Shown: in pieces, positions 5,764 through 12,286 of the stretch
How the letters are laid out: every line of letters begins with the position of its first letter
Position numbering within the stretch: position 1 is the first letter of the stretch
Position numbers and translations under genes: made by a program
Notes under the pieces: model-generated
Databases searched by the model: none
What the model was told of the DNA's origin: nothing
The model's input: the letters and a program-made list of their open reading frames with translations, nothing else
Source: a virus
Length of the DNA: 23,245 nt
Virus record (IMG/VR): IMGVR_UViG_3300030104_001052
Coordinates: 1-23,245 of that record
Reading direction: 5' to 3' (one strand)

Positions 5764-5815
5764 GCACTAATAAGAACCAAGCAAATAGTAAAACATAAAC
5801 GTCATCTTTCTTCAT
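5738..5815 (-). CDS. Candidate 25-aa single-pass membrane peptide
   Basis: ATG at 5813-5815 overlaps the end of the upstream gene by 14 bp. The peptide has a short charged start (MKKDDV) and then an almost wholly hydrophobic stretch, YVLLFAWFLLVLYFALNAL, long enough for one membrane span. No clear Shine-Dalgarno is visible, so translation would rely on coupling. The coding frame also carries promoter (e), which could instead explain part of the composition. It might be a small phage membrane protein, but may be a chance frame. Confidence 0.4.
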   Translation of the reverse strand: MKKDDVYVLLFAWFLLVLYFALNAL

Positions 5816-6020
5816 CGTCTTCATCCAAAGTTATAAAGTTAAACGTTGAGTCACCTTGTACTAATTCTTCTACGGCGTCCATAAAACCATTTATAAAGTC
5901 TGTCTCTAATGAATAGTGAAACGATGTGTCCGCTGTTACATGCGGATATATCGCTTTTGCTAGTGTGGTCACATTTGTTGTAAAAGTTGTGCCGTCTTTT
6001 TTCTGTATTTCTATTTTCAT
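5802..6020 (-). CDS. Hypothetical protein, 72 aa
   Basis: Start at ATG 6018-6020 (MKIEIQKKDGTTFTTNVTT) after ACGGAGAAACT; the open frame extends 26 codons upstream without a ribosome site. The protein starts with two probable beta strands and continues with FHYSLETDFINGFMDAVEEL, and the C-terminal end is very acidic (TLDEDDEER). No family recognised. It may be read from promoter 6610-6638 through the 159-bp spacer at 6021-6179. Confidence 0.62.
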   Translation of the reverse strand: MKIEIQKKDGTTFTTNVTTLAKAIYPHVTADTSFHYSLETDFINGFMDAVEELVQGDSTFNFITLDEDDEER

Positions 6021-6046
6021 AGTTTCTCCGTAAAAATTAATTAAAG

Positions 6047-6070
6047 TGAGTCTTTTTATAGTGAGACTCA
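6047..6070. repeat. Inverted repeat in the 6021-6179 spacer
   Basis: TGAGTCT (6047-6053) and AGACTCA (6064-6070) form a 7-bp inverted repeat with a 10-base loop, 27 bp upstream of the 72-aa gene start. It could be a transcript hairpin or a protein site. The rest of the spacer holds no convincing gene. Confidence 0.45.
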
Positions 6071-6179
6071 ACACCGATATGGGCAGTTGGATTAGCAAAG
6101 ATACCCCGAATTTAATCTAGGCTTTATACTTTGGATAGTTCATTAACTGCTAATTTCCCTATCAACCCTCGCATATCAA

Positions 6180-6554
6180 TTACAACTCTGCAAAGTAGCC
6201 TTCTTTAACAAGTCTTTTGCCATAGAACCTAAAGATTCTTAATGGGTCTTGACCTGTAGTCAGGTTGCCTTTCTTCACTGCTAATGCGACTAAATCTTGT
6301 GCAGTAAAACTAGTAGAGTCTATTTCACTCTTCTTAGCTTCACTAACAGTTAAGATTAATGCTCTCATCTGCGGTGTAAAGCCTTTAGCATCAGGCAAAG
6401 TTCCTATGAACTTGTAAAGCTTTCTAGCTGCACCTTTACCTGTTTTCATAGGTTTTGGTATAGCATTGACTTTAGCCTTGCTTAAAGGTTTTGCAACTTT
6501 AGTGGTTGCAATAGGTGCTCTCTTTTTAGAGGGCGTAGATGTTGCTGTTTGCAT
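6180..6554 (-). CDS. Basic protein with probable winged-helix C-terminus, 124 aa
   Basis: Residues 1-45 are rich in Lys, Ala, Thr and Pro (SKKRAPIATTKVAKPLSKAK) like a disordered nucleic-acid-binding tail. Residues about 46-124 look like a compact helical domain ending in a wing-like turn: LYKFIGTLPDAKGFTPQMRA, FTAQDLVALAVKKGNL, DPLRIFRFYGKRLVKEGYF. A DNA-binding role is inferred from charge and pattern only. The gene directly follows promoter 6610-6638 with its GNRA-loop leader. No named family. Confidence 0.68.
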   Translation of the reverse strand: MQTATSTPSKKRAPIATTKVAKPLSKAKVNAIPKPMKTGKGAARKLYKFIGTLPDAKGFTPQMRALILTVSEAKKSEIDSTSFTAQDLVALAVKKGNLTTGQDPLRIFRFYGKRLVKEGYFAEL

Positions 6555-6609
6555 ATCTTTCTCCTTTCTTTATGTTAATAAAATCTACCTTGCGGTAGAA
6601 CCAAATACA

Positions 6610-6638
6610 AGTATGCCTAACAGCCGTTCGAAAGTAAA
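6610..6638 (-). promoter_or_regulatory. Conserved phage promoter (f) with flanking inverted repeat
   Basis: Minus strand: CTGCTTTACT with -35 TTTACT (6633-6638), 17-bp spacer, -10 CATACT (6610-6615). The leader carries a TCTACC/GGTAGA stem closed by a GCAA tetraloop. An 8-bp inverted repeat brackets the -35. Confidence 0.77.
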
Positions 6639-6655
6639 GCAGTACCACGAACGGC
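6623..6655. repeat. 8-bp inverted repeat around the -35 of promoter (f)
   Basis: GCCGTTCG (6623-6630) and CGAACGGC (6648-6655) are exact reverse complements, 17 bp apart, and enclose the TGCTTTACT element. No other copy of the promoter has this. It could be an operator or the end hairpin of the preceding unit; no U-tract follows. Confidence 0.55.
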
Positions 6656-6669
6656 GGATAAGCAGATAC

Positions 6670-6927
6670 TTAATCTTTTCTCCAAACCCTAACACCTGAT
6701 ATTTCATTCTCTAAACGATAACGAATTACAAAATGTCTTTCTGGTTCTTGTTTTTTACCGTATGTTCGAGTAGCTTGTGCAAGCCTGTTCTTCATACGAT
6801 TAGCATTATCTTCTTCCGATAATGTAAAAAAGATAGAGTCGCCTACATCTAATTTATCGAAAGGGTATTTCAACTCATTTCGCATATCAGTAGGCAACGG
6901 AATACCTTTATCAATTTTAACTTCCAT
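6670..6927 (-). CDS. Hypothetical protein, 85 aa (KLDVGDSIFF/GVRVWR type)
   Basis: Begins MEVKIDKGIPLPTD and contains YPFDKLDVGDSIFFTLSEED (residues 21-40), a basic helix NRMKNRLAQATRTYGKKQ and an ending FVIRYRLENEISGVRVWRKD. The pattern FDKLxVGDSxF... plus GVRVWR is familiar from short conserved phage proteins without known function. It starts on a TAATG junction with the upstream gene and is the last gene of the DUF932 unit. Confidence 0.75.
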   Translation of the reverse strand: MEVKIDKGIPLPTDMRNELKYPFDKLDVGDSIFFTLSEEDNANRMKNRLAQATRTYGKKQEPERHFVIRYRLENEISGVRVWRKD

Positions 6928-7166
6928 TAGTGCACCTCCTTAGTGTCTCTAAATATAGCTAGATCGTTTTCCTCTAAGTAATTTTTCCAAAACATCAAAA
7001 CTAGCGAAGCGTCTGTAACACTCGTTAGTTCTTGTAGCCCTTGGTCTATCATAGAGTCAGATACTACACGAGCCAGTTCATCTTGACCTGACTCGTATAA
7101 ACCAACCCACAAAGTTTCTAAGACTTCTGCATCTAGAAAATAAGTTTTAGGATTGTCTCTGGACAT
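6927..7166 (-). CDS. Hypothetical protein, 79 aa
   Basis: Acidic, probably helical protein: MSRDNPKTYFLDAEVLETLW, LYESGQDELARVVSDSMID and MFWKNYLEENDLAIFRD. It is joined to the DUF932 gene upstream and the 85-aa gene downstream by TAATG junctions, so all three are translationally coupled. No family recognised. Confidence 0.7.
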   Translation of the reverse strand: MSRDNPKTYFLDAEVLETLWVGLYESGQDELARVVSDSMIDQGLQELTSVTDASLVLMFWKNYLEENDLAIFRDTKEVH

Positions 7167-8194
7167 TATGCAGCCCTCAATAAAGCAAGCTCTAACGCTT
7201 TGCTTTTACGGTTTGCTGCTGCTCCGAACCATGCACTATGTAACGCATTACCTGCTGTTTGTGACTCACGTAAATGGTCTTCAACATAGGTTACTGCATT
7301 TAATGCACCCCACCATGTACCTCTAGCAGACTTCAAGTTTGCACCTGGACTGTGTTCTAGAGCATCTACCACTAATGAAGGAAACTTATTAAGTTTATCT
7401 TTTAATGGTTCTTGCATACCTACGGCTTTACCTGCAGCTTTGAGCTGTTCATGTAGCCTGTACTCTGCAATCATAGCAGGTTGGTATATTTCACCGACAT
7501 AATCAAGCACGTCTGAGTGCTTAGCTTTTGTCTTAGACAGTAGAGTAGCGTTATTTCTAAACTCAGTCATAGCTGTTGCAGATAAACCTAAAGCTTCTTC
7601 TGCAATTTTTATAACTTCGTCACCGAACTGTCTAACATGAGGCATACGGAAAGATGCTGTTCCACCTTGCTGTAAAGCCATCGTAAGCGTATTGTTACAT
7701 ACAACTCTTATAGGCGTAAGCTTAATGGTCATCGATTTACCAACGATGTGGGGTTGATTAATAAGAAGATAGCCTTTTATAAGGTCGTCTCCCGCCAATT
7801 CGAAGTCTTCTGAGATTTTAGCTAAACCCCAAATTTCTCCACCATCTTTTAAACTACCTGCGGTTTCCATAGTCATGTGACCAGCATCCGTAAAGCGTTT
7901 AAAGAATTTGAATACGTCCGCGTTTTGAATAGGGATATAATCCTTACCACAATGCGATAGTATTCGGTTATCAGAATCACGAACGATGTGAAAAGTATTC
8001 TCCGCTTGGATTATACCTACATCGTCGCTCCACTCAGGGGCATCTAGCGTATAACTAGGACGTTTACTAACTGTCCAGTCAAGCCGTGCAGCCTCCTGCA
8101 TTTGCAATGGGGTAAGGTTAGCGTCAACTTCAACACCTAATCCGTGCCAAGGTTTTTCACCTGCCCACGCCATTGTTTCTATTTTATGTGCCAT
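7166..8194 (-). CDS. DUF932 / TIGR03299 phage-plasmid protein, 342 aa
   Basis: N-terminal GEKPWHGLGVEVD (residues 12-24), LTPLQMQEAARLDWTV, then YIPIQNADVFKFFKRFTDAG, WGLAKI, GYLLINQPH and TPIRVVCNNTLTMAL are the recognisable blocks of the TIGR03299 family (within DUF932). The 342-aa length is normal, and the C-terminal RGTWWGALNAVTYVEDH with LHSAWFGAAANRKSKALELA also fits. Members are common in phages and plasmids; their biochemical role is not firmly known. It is the first gene after promoter 8245-8273 with an AAAGGAG site. Confidence 0.9.
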   Translation of the reverse strand: MAHKIETMAWAGEKPWHGLGVEVDANLTPLQMQEAARLDWTVSKRPSYTLDAPEWSDDVGIIQAENTFHIVRDSDNRILSHCGKDYIPIQNADVFKFFKRFTDAGHMTMETAGSLKDGGEIWGLAKISEDFELAGDDLIKGYLLINQPHIVGKSMTIKLTPIRVVCNNTLTMALQQGGTASFRMPHVRQFGDEVIKIAEEALGLSATAMTEFRNNATLLSKTKAKHSDVLDYVGEIYQPAMIAEYRLHEQLKAAGKAVGMQEPLKDKLNKFPSLVVDALEHSPGANLKSARGTWWGALNAVTYVEDHLRESQTAGNALHSAWFGAAANRKSKALELALLRAA

Positions 8195-8212
8195 ATATTT
8201 CTCCTTTCTAAA

Positions 8213-8249
8213 ATAATGGTCGTAGCCTTATTACTACTAAGACCATTAT
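8213..8249 (-). repeat. 9-bp inverted repeat forming a hairpin at the mRNA 5' end
   Basis: ATAATGGTC (8213-8221) and GACCATTAT (8241-8249) are exact reverse complements. The distal arm overlaps the -10 of promoter (g), so the expected transcript begins inside the stem. It may protect the mRNA 5' end or act as an operator. Confidence 0.55.
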
Positions 8250-8273
8250 AGGTAGCAAAGTTACGAAAGTAAA
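8245..8273 (-). promoter_or_regulatory. Conserved phage promoter (g)
   Basis: Minus strand: CTGCTTTACT with -35 TTTACT (8268-8273), 17-bp spacer, -10 TATAAT (8245-8250). The -35 overlaps the last codons of the nuclease gene. It drives the DUF932 unit. Confidence 0.82.
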
Positions 8274-8650
8274 GCAGTAGCAAGAACGTCCCAATCGTAA
8301 GGGATTGTTAGAGTAACGAGGGCTTTAGATTTATATCCTGTTTTTACAAGATCCTGTATGCCTGTCAAACTGTCTATATGATAGAGTTTGATCTCATCTT
8401 GTTTCCTAGCCATAACGAATACTTGACCGCCGTGTGAGGCTCGTTTAGCTAACCATGAAATTTGCATGGGGCGTAGAGTAAGTGTATTACCTGAATGTAT
8501 TTCTTTTAACTCTACCCAAAACTCTTTGCCTTTAGCACAGCCGTTAACATCAGGAACACCTGCTCCTGTCATACCTGTTTCAATCCTTTGTAAATGGATC
8601 TGAGGTAGATTAGTTCTCATTAACAGCCAAAGATTTTTTTCTTTAGCCAT
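8261..8650 (-). CDS. VRR-NUC-like PD-(D/E)XK nuclease, 129 aa
   Basis: Residues 22-49 read RIETGMTGAGVPDVNG and then FWVELKE, giving the PD...ExK catalytic set (D34, E47, K49) of restriction-endonuclease-fold nucleases; the following LRPMQISWLAKRASHGGQVF is the usual VRR-NUC/Holliday-resolvase-like helix region. Phages use such enzymes to cut branched DNA or degrade host DNA. The start at 8650 is kept because the KNLWLLMRTNLP stretch is typical of the family N-terminus; an internal ATG at 8620 forms a TAATG junction with the upstream stop and is a real alternative. It overlaps the upstream gene by 31 bp. Confidence 0.83.
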   Translation of the reverse strand: MAKEKNLWLLMRTNLPQIHLQRIETGMTGAGVPDVNGCAKGKEFWVELKEIHSGNTLTLRPMQISWLAKRASHGGQVFVMARKQDEIKLYHIDSLTGIQDLVKTGYKSKALVTLTIPYDWDVLATALLS

Positions 8651-9231
8651 TTTTCGTGTTTGTATAAATCAGGTTGTTTAATATAAAAATATTTTGCTCT
8701 TCTTTTTGCTTTTAATTTTTCTTTATTTCTTTGATAATATTTTTTAGTGTATTTCTTACTGTGTATTTTTATCCAATCTTTATTCTTTTCATAATATTTT
8801 TTAGCCTTTTCAACACCGTAATTTTCTTCATGGTGTTCATCGTACGCTTTTTTAAATTCTAATAATCCATCTATAACTACTCTTGCTTCATGTTCATTTC
8901 TAGCCTCTACTGCAATTTCGTGGTTAAGTTCAGCTATTGCAAAAACATCAGGATCTATTGCGTAATCGTCAATTACATATGCTCCGTTACCTGATACAAA
9001 ACTTTCAGAACGGTCTATAGAACTTTCGCTCACTATTGCTCTCGGAGCACTACCTATTCTTTTATGAACTTGTTTATTGAGTTTATTTTGATTTCTACCA
9101 TGCCACGTTGTTCTGCATTTTTCGCTACAGTATTTGTTTCTAGCACCTTGTACTGGGTTATTACATTCTTCTAAAGCACACGGCTCTAAATTCGTGTACT
9201 CAAAGTTGGATATTTCGTAAGTTTTAGACAT
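8620..9231 (-). CDS. Zinc-finger protein with lysine/tyrosine-rich basic tail, 203 aa
   Basis: Four cysteines, C18 and C23 then C35 and C39 (NKYCSEKCRTTWHGRN), suggest a treble-clef-like zinc site. The centre is acidic (EARNEHEARVVIDGLLEFKK). The C-terminal 60 residues are strongly basic, with repeats of the type YYxxNK...K.KKY (YYEKNKDWIKIHSKKYTKKY, QRNKEKLKAKRRAKYF), a pattern seen next to HNH domains in phage homing endonucleases, but no HNH catalytic triad is visible. A nucleic-acid-binding protein or degenerate endonuclease relative is possible. No Shine-Dalgarno precedes the ATG; the -10 of promoter (h) ends 6 bp before it. Confidence 0.7.
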   Translation of the reverse strand: MSKTYEISNFEYTNLEPCALEECNNPVQGARNKYCSEKCRTTWHGRNQNKLNKQVHKRIGSAPRAIVSESSIDRSESFVSGNGAYVIDDYAIDPDVFAIAELNHEIAVEARNEHEARVVIDGLLEFKKAYDEHHEENYGVEKAKKYYEKNKDWIKIHSKKYTKKYYQRNKEKLKAKRRAKYFYIKQPDLYKHEKWLKKKIFGC

Positions 9232-9237
9232 TTATAT

Positions 9238-9266
9238 AGGGTAAAGGAGATAAACGCCAAAGTAAA
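9238..9266 (-). promoter_or_regulatory. Conserved phage promoter (h), apparently leaderless
   Basis: Minus strand: GTGCTTTACT with -35 TTTACT (9261-9266), 17-bp spacer, weak -10 TACCCT (9238-9243). The predicted start falls on or next to the ATG at 9229-9231, so the mRNA would have little or no leader. Confidence 0.65.
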
Positions 9267-9311
9267 GCACTAGGGGTTTAGTAGAGATTATCCTTTTAAA
9301 TAGAGGTTCTT

Positions 9312-9339
9312 CTAAGGCTAAGCCCTTACTTAACCTTAG
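9312..9339 (-). other. Strong intergenic hairpin, 11-bp stem
   Basis: On the minus strand CTAAGGTTAAG and CTTAGCCTTAG pair over 11 bp (one U-G) around a six-base loop. No U-tract follows, so it is not a standard terminator. It lies downstream of the HTH gene and upstream of promoter (h). Confidence 0.6.
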
Positions 9340-9367
9340 ATCGTTTAACCTGCGGCGTCTGAGGAGA

Positions 9368-9398
9368 CCGATTTTTTGGAAATCGGCTATTTTATAGC
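9368..9398 (-). other. Two further tandem hairpins after the HTH gene
   Basis: Directly after the HTH-gene stop, minus-strand GCTAT/ATAGC (9386-9398, loop AAA) is followed by CCGATTT/AAATCGG (9368-9386, five-base loop). With the 11-bp hairpin they make three consecutive stems in about 90 nt, likely a structured 3' end. Confidence 0.5.
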
Positions 9399-9737
9399 TT
9401 ACCAGTCCCATCCTGTATGCGGAGCAACTTTTTGATTGTTTGCTGTTAATTTAACGTCTTTTTCTTTTAACCATTCATTAAAAGCTCGTTGAGTTTGGTT
9501 AACATCAGAGTAGAGTGACTTAAATTCTGACCATTTATTCCTAGCTATTTGCACTCCATAATAATAATCACCTTCCCCAAGTTTACAACGTGTGACTATT
9601 TGCCACATACGTTGCTTAGTTATGTCGTGTTTTTTACCAAGCTGTTCTAAAGTAACTTTTTGTTCTAACCACTGTTCATACATGGTTCTATATTTAACTG
9701 AATTTTCTTTTGCTTTTATTTCTGAAATACCTTTCAT
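9399..9737 (-). CDS. Helix-turn-helix protein resembling sigma factor region 4, 112 aa
   Basis: Residues 28-50 read VTLEQLGKKHDITKQRMWQI and then VTRC, closely matching the sigma-70 region 4.2 helix-turn-helix pattern (TLEEIG...VTRERVRQIE) that reads the -35 element. The rest is helical and basic, without the other sigma regions. I choose ATG 9735-9737 (MKGISEIKAKENS) because it overlaps the polymerase stop as ATGA and has AAAGGA upstream; an ATG nine codons earlier is possible. It could be a phage transcription factor or a nuclease accessory protein. It is the last gene of the long replication unit. Confidence 0.7.
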   Translation of the reverse strand: MKGISEIKAKENSVKYRTMYEQWLEQKVTLEQLGKKHDITKQRMWQIVTRCKLGEGDYYYGVQIARNKWSEFKSLYSDVNQTQRAFNEWLKEKDVKLTANNQKVAPHTGWDW

Positions 9738-11602
9738 CTTTTTATGTCCTTTGTTTCGCCCCATGAACTTCCGAGTTCCATGTCCACTAATAGGGGAACT
9801 GCAAGTTGTACACAGTTTTCCATTATATTGGCTACTGTGTTAGCTTGTTCAGTGTTCTCTATTGAAATATCAACTTCATCGTGAACTTGTAGGTGAGGAA
9901 CTATTCCTTCCTCCCATAAACCCAACATAGCTAACTTTGTCATGTCAGCGGCTGAGCCTTGGATTAAACGATTCAGAGCTTTGTAAGTATATGATCGTTT
10001 TAAATTATCACCGTATTTTTCTCTTGCCTCTTCAAGAGGTAAAGGTAGAGTGCGTTCATATCTACTTTCCCATAGATCGAAACGGCAACGCCTACCTGCA
10101 AATGTTTTTATATACCCTCTATCCATTGCTACTCTTGCACATTGATCTTGTAGAGCTCGGATAAAAGGCACGTTAGCATGATACTGCTGAAATAATTTCT
10201 CAGCTTCTATATCATCTATGCCTAATTCATTAATAAGTTTTTCTTTACCCATTCCATAACTTAATCCTAAATTAATTGTTTTAGCTTGTTTACGTGGTAT
10301 TTTAGCCATGTCTGCGACTATTTGGTGAAAGTCTGCATTATCGTCTCTATATTGAGAAACTGCATTCTTAGCACCGTTTAAATTCATCTGATCAGCATAA
10401 TGCACGGTAAGTCTAGGTTCTTGTTGTGAGTAATCAAAAACACCCCACTGACACCCTTCTTCAGGAATAAATAAAGATCGTATCAAATTACCTATTTCTG
10501 GGTCGCGTGCAGGGACTTGTTGTAGATTAGGGTTACTATAACTGAACCTGCCACTAACCGTGCCACCACGATCGTTACGCATAGCATGAGCTTCCGCGTG
10601 TATTCTACCATTAAAACAATGGTCTTTAATCATCTTATCAATAAAAGTCGTTCTAGCTTTATTTAGCTTTCGTGCTTTAACAATAAGTTGAGGTAATTCA
10701 TGCTCATGTCCTTCTAGCCATTCTTTTTGAAAACTTGCCATACCTTTTGCTGTTCTAGGATACCAGATTTTATTCTTTTCAAAAATAGCCTGTAAAGAAG
10801 CATTAGCCCAAAGATTTACTTCAGCACCATACTGTCTTTTAATCTCCACCAATATCTTTTGCTCTTGCATAGAGAGTTGTTTGCTTATGGTATCTGCTTT
10901 TTCTTCATCTACCCTAACTCCTCTCCAACGCATTTCTAATAACAAAGGTATAAGCCTACACTCCATATCTAATATCTGTTCTAAGTTTTGCTCAGCAATC
11001 TCTACTTTTAACTTATCCCAAAGTTTTAAAGTCAAGGCTGCGTCTTGCTCACCATAAGGTCCAACATATTTAGAATGTAGTTTATACATCTCTGATTTAG
11101 GATTAACTCCAAAAGATAAAGCTGCATCTTGTAACAAAGACTCATCTTTCTTTTCATCGCAGTAAAACTCACCTAGATTATCTAAAGAATAAGAATATCT
11201 ATTTTCATTAACAAGAGGAGCAGCAACAATGGTATCTAATATCCTGCCTTTAACTTCAACACCTTCTCTTTTTAACCACCCTACATCGTAGAGTGAATTG
11301 TGAAAAACCACGTCCCGTTTTTCGGAAGCGAGTGTGTTAGTCAACCAACGTATAACTAAACCTTCATCTAAATTTCCTCCGCCTAAATGACGTATAGGAA
11401 AATAACCTTGCCAATCTTTAGTAGCTATTCCTATGCCCACAACATGCCCACGACTTGTAGCCCATCCAGGACCGCAAGTCATGAGATGCGGATCATAAGT
11501 TTCTAAATCAATAGCTATTGTTTCTGTCTCAGAGAACTGAGGAAAAACATCAGGTACTGACCAATCGCTTTTAGGAGTAAACATTGGCTGTTGTAAGATC
11601 AC
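9734..11602 (-). CDS. polA: DNA polymerase, family A (PolA/T7 type) with 3'-5' exonuclease, 622 aa
   Basis: Replicative phage DNA polymerase. Exonuclease motifs: AIDLETYD (D32, E34), VFHNSLYDVGWL (D106) and YGEQDAAL (Y183, D187). Polymerase motifs: DRGGTVSGRFSYSNPNLQQV (344-363), motif A VFDYSQQEPRL (D390), motif B RKQAKTINLGLSYG (437-450) and motif C LQVHDEVDIS (H574, D575, E576). In motif B the residue matching E. coli Phe762 is Leu445. The length is ordinary for a phage PolA without a 5' nuclease. The frame starts with GTG at 11600-11602, overlapping the upstream TGA (GTGA); an ATG six codons in (11584) is an alternative. It is coupled downstream to the HTH gene by ATGA. Confidence 0.96.
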   Translation of the reverse strand: MILQQPMFTPKSDWSVPDVFPQFSETETIAIDLETYDPHLMTCGPGWATSRGHVVGIGIATKDWQGYFPIRHLGGGNLDEGLVIRWLTNTLASEKRDVVFHNSLYDVGWLKREGVEVKGRILDTIVAAPLVNENRYSYSLDNLGEFYCDEKKDESLLQDAALSFGVNPKSEMYKLHSKYVGPYGEQDAALTLKLWDKLKVEIAEQNLEQILDMECRLIPLLLEMRWRGVRVDEEKADTISKQLSMQEQKILVEIKRQYGAEVNLWANASLQAIFEKNKIWYPRTAKGMASFQKEWLEGHEHELPQLIVKARKLNKARTTFIDKMIKDHCFNGRIHAEAHAMRNDRGGTVSGRFSYSNPNLQQVPARDPEIGNLIRSLFIPEEGCQWGVFDYSQQEPRLTVHYADQMNLNGAKNAVSQYRDDNADFHQIVADMAKIPRKQAKTINLGLSYGMGKEKLINELGIDDIEAEKLFQQYHANVPFIRALQDQCARVAMDRGYIKTFAGRRCRFDLWESRYERTLPLPLEEAREKYGDNLKRSYTYKALNRLIQGSAADMTKLAMLGLWEEGIVPHLQVHDEVDISIENTEQANTVANIMENCVQLAVPLLVDMELGSSWGETKDIKR

Positions 11603-11922
11603 TTTTTCTTAGTAACCTTAACTGTTTTAGCTTTAGGCTTCTTCGTTTTTGTTGTGGTCTTTTTCTTTTTAGTCGGAGCTTTACCACCTACCCAAGCCTC
11701 ATTTACATCAGGCGTAGATTTATCATCGGCTTTGTAAGTGCCTTTTTTGGTTCTAGCTCTTTTAGGTTTTGCTTTAACAACAGAAGCATCATCAAATTTA
11801 TCTAATGTTACTGTAGCTGTTTGTACTGCTGATTTAATTACTTTAGCTTTCATAACCTCGTCCACTTTCTTTTCAGTCGGTGGTGGTGTTATGAACGCAA
11901 TAAATTTTGCCCAAAATCCCAT
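11599..11922 (-). CDS. Lysine-rich-tail protein, 107 aa
   Basis: Start at ATG 11920-11922 (MGFWAKFIAFITPPPTEKKV), which follows AGGAGG by 6-7 bp; an earlier in-frame ATG lacks this. The first 11 residues are hydrophobic, residues 40-90 are mixed, and the last 25 are nearly all Lys, Thr, Pro and Val (KKKKTTTKTKKPKAKTVKVT), like a histone-H1-style tail. It sits directly before the DNA polymerase with a 4-bp overlap and may bind DNA or a replication protein. That is inference from charge and place; no domain is recognised. Confidence 0.68.
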   Translation of the reverse strand: MGFWAKFIAFITPPPTEKKVDEVMKAKVIKSAVQTATVTLDKFDDASVVKAKPKRARTKKGTYKADDKSTPDVNEAWVGGKAPTKKKKTTTKTKKPKAKTVKVTKKK

Positions 11923-11923
11923 A

Positions 11924-12286
11924 TTAATCCTCCTCTCTGCCATCTTCGGCAGAATAATTTACATCGTCAACTTCTTCATAAGGAAGATCTTCGTATTTTG
12001 TTACGGTGTTGTCTAAGATGTATTCTTCAACTAATAATAAATATCTACGTAAATCTCTAATATCATCGAGTAGACCTGCTTCGCCCACATAGACTTCACC
12101 TGCCTCGAATACGTCCCACCCGTGCTTTTGCGACTGATGCTCGATTCTATCGAATTTACGTGCTAACATCATAAAGGCACCAACACCTCCACGACGTCTC
12201 CAAGAGTCGCCATAAGACGTCTCAGCTTTTTGTAGAGCTGATAAATCGTTTTGAGCGATATCTTTCATTTTTTCCCATTTACTCAT
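11924..12286 (-). CDS. Nmad1/DUF1599-like (MazG-like) nucleotide-modification-associated protein, 120 aa
   Basis: Residues 25-48 read YGDSWRRRGGVGAFMMLARK and FDRI, and 72-85 read LLDDIRDLRRYLLL. The pattern YGDSW..RG.....LARK.DRI followed by D(I/L)RDL..Y matches what I know as nucleotide modification associated domain 1 (DUF1599), an all-alpha fold related to MazG-type pyrophosphatases and often encoded next to DNA base modification genes. The C-terminus is acidic. ATG 12284-12286 overlaps the end of the ThyA homologue by 8 bp and follows GGAGG. Function in this phage (nucleotide hydrolysis or pool control) is inference. Confidence 0.68.
   Translation of the reverse strand: MSKWEKMKDIAQNDLSALQKAETSYGDSWRRRGGVGAFMMLARKFDRIEHQSQKHGWDVFEAGEVYVGEAGLLDDIRDLRRYLLLVEEYILDNTVTKYEDLPYEEVDDVNYSAEDGREED

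Noticed and set aside
6047-6070. CTCACTATA on the minus strand, resembling the T7 RNA polymerase promoter core
   Set aside because: Only one copy, lacking the rest of the T7 consensus, and no phage-type RNA polymerase gene in the window. It is explained by the inverted repeat.
6130-6170. 16-codon minus-strand frame after the basic protein gene
   Set aside because: Too short, with no ribosome site and no coupling to the next gene.
9368-9386. Intrinsic terminator after the HTH gene
   Set aside because: The stem is good but lacks a U-tract on the minus strand; recorded as a hairpin instead.
9937-10164. Plus-strand 75-codon ORF within the polymerase gene
   Set aside because: Antisense shadow of conserved polymerase motifs, with no promoter or ribosome site.
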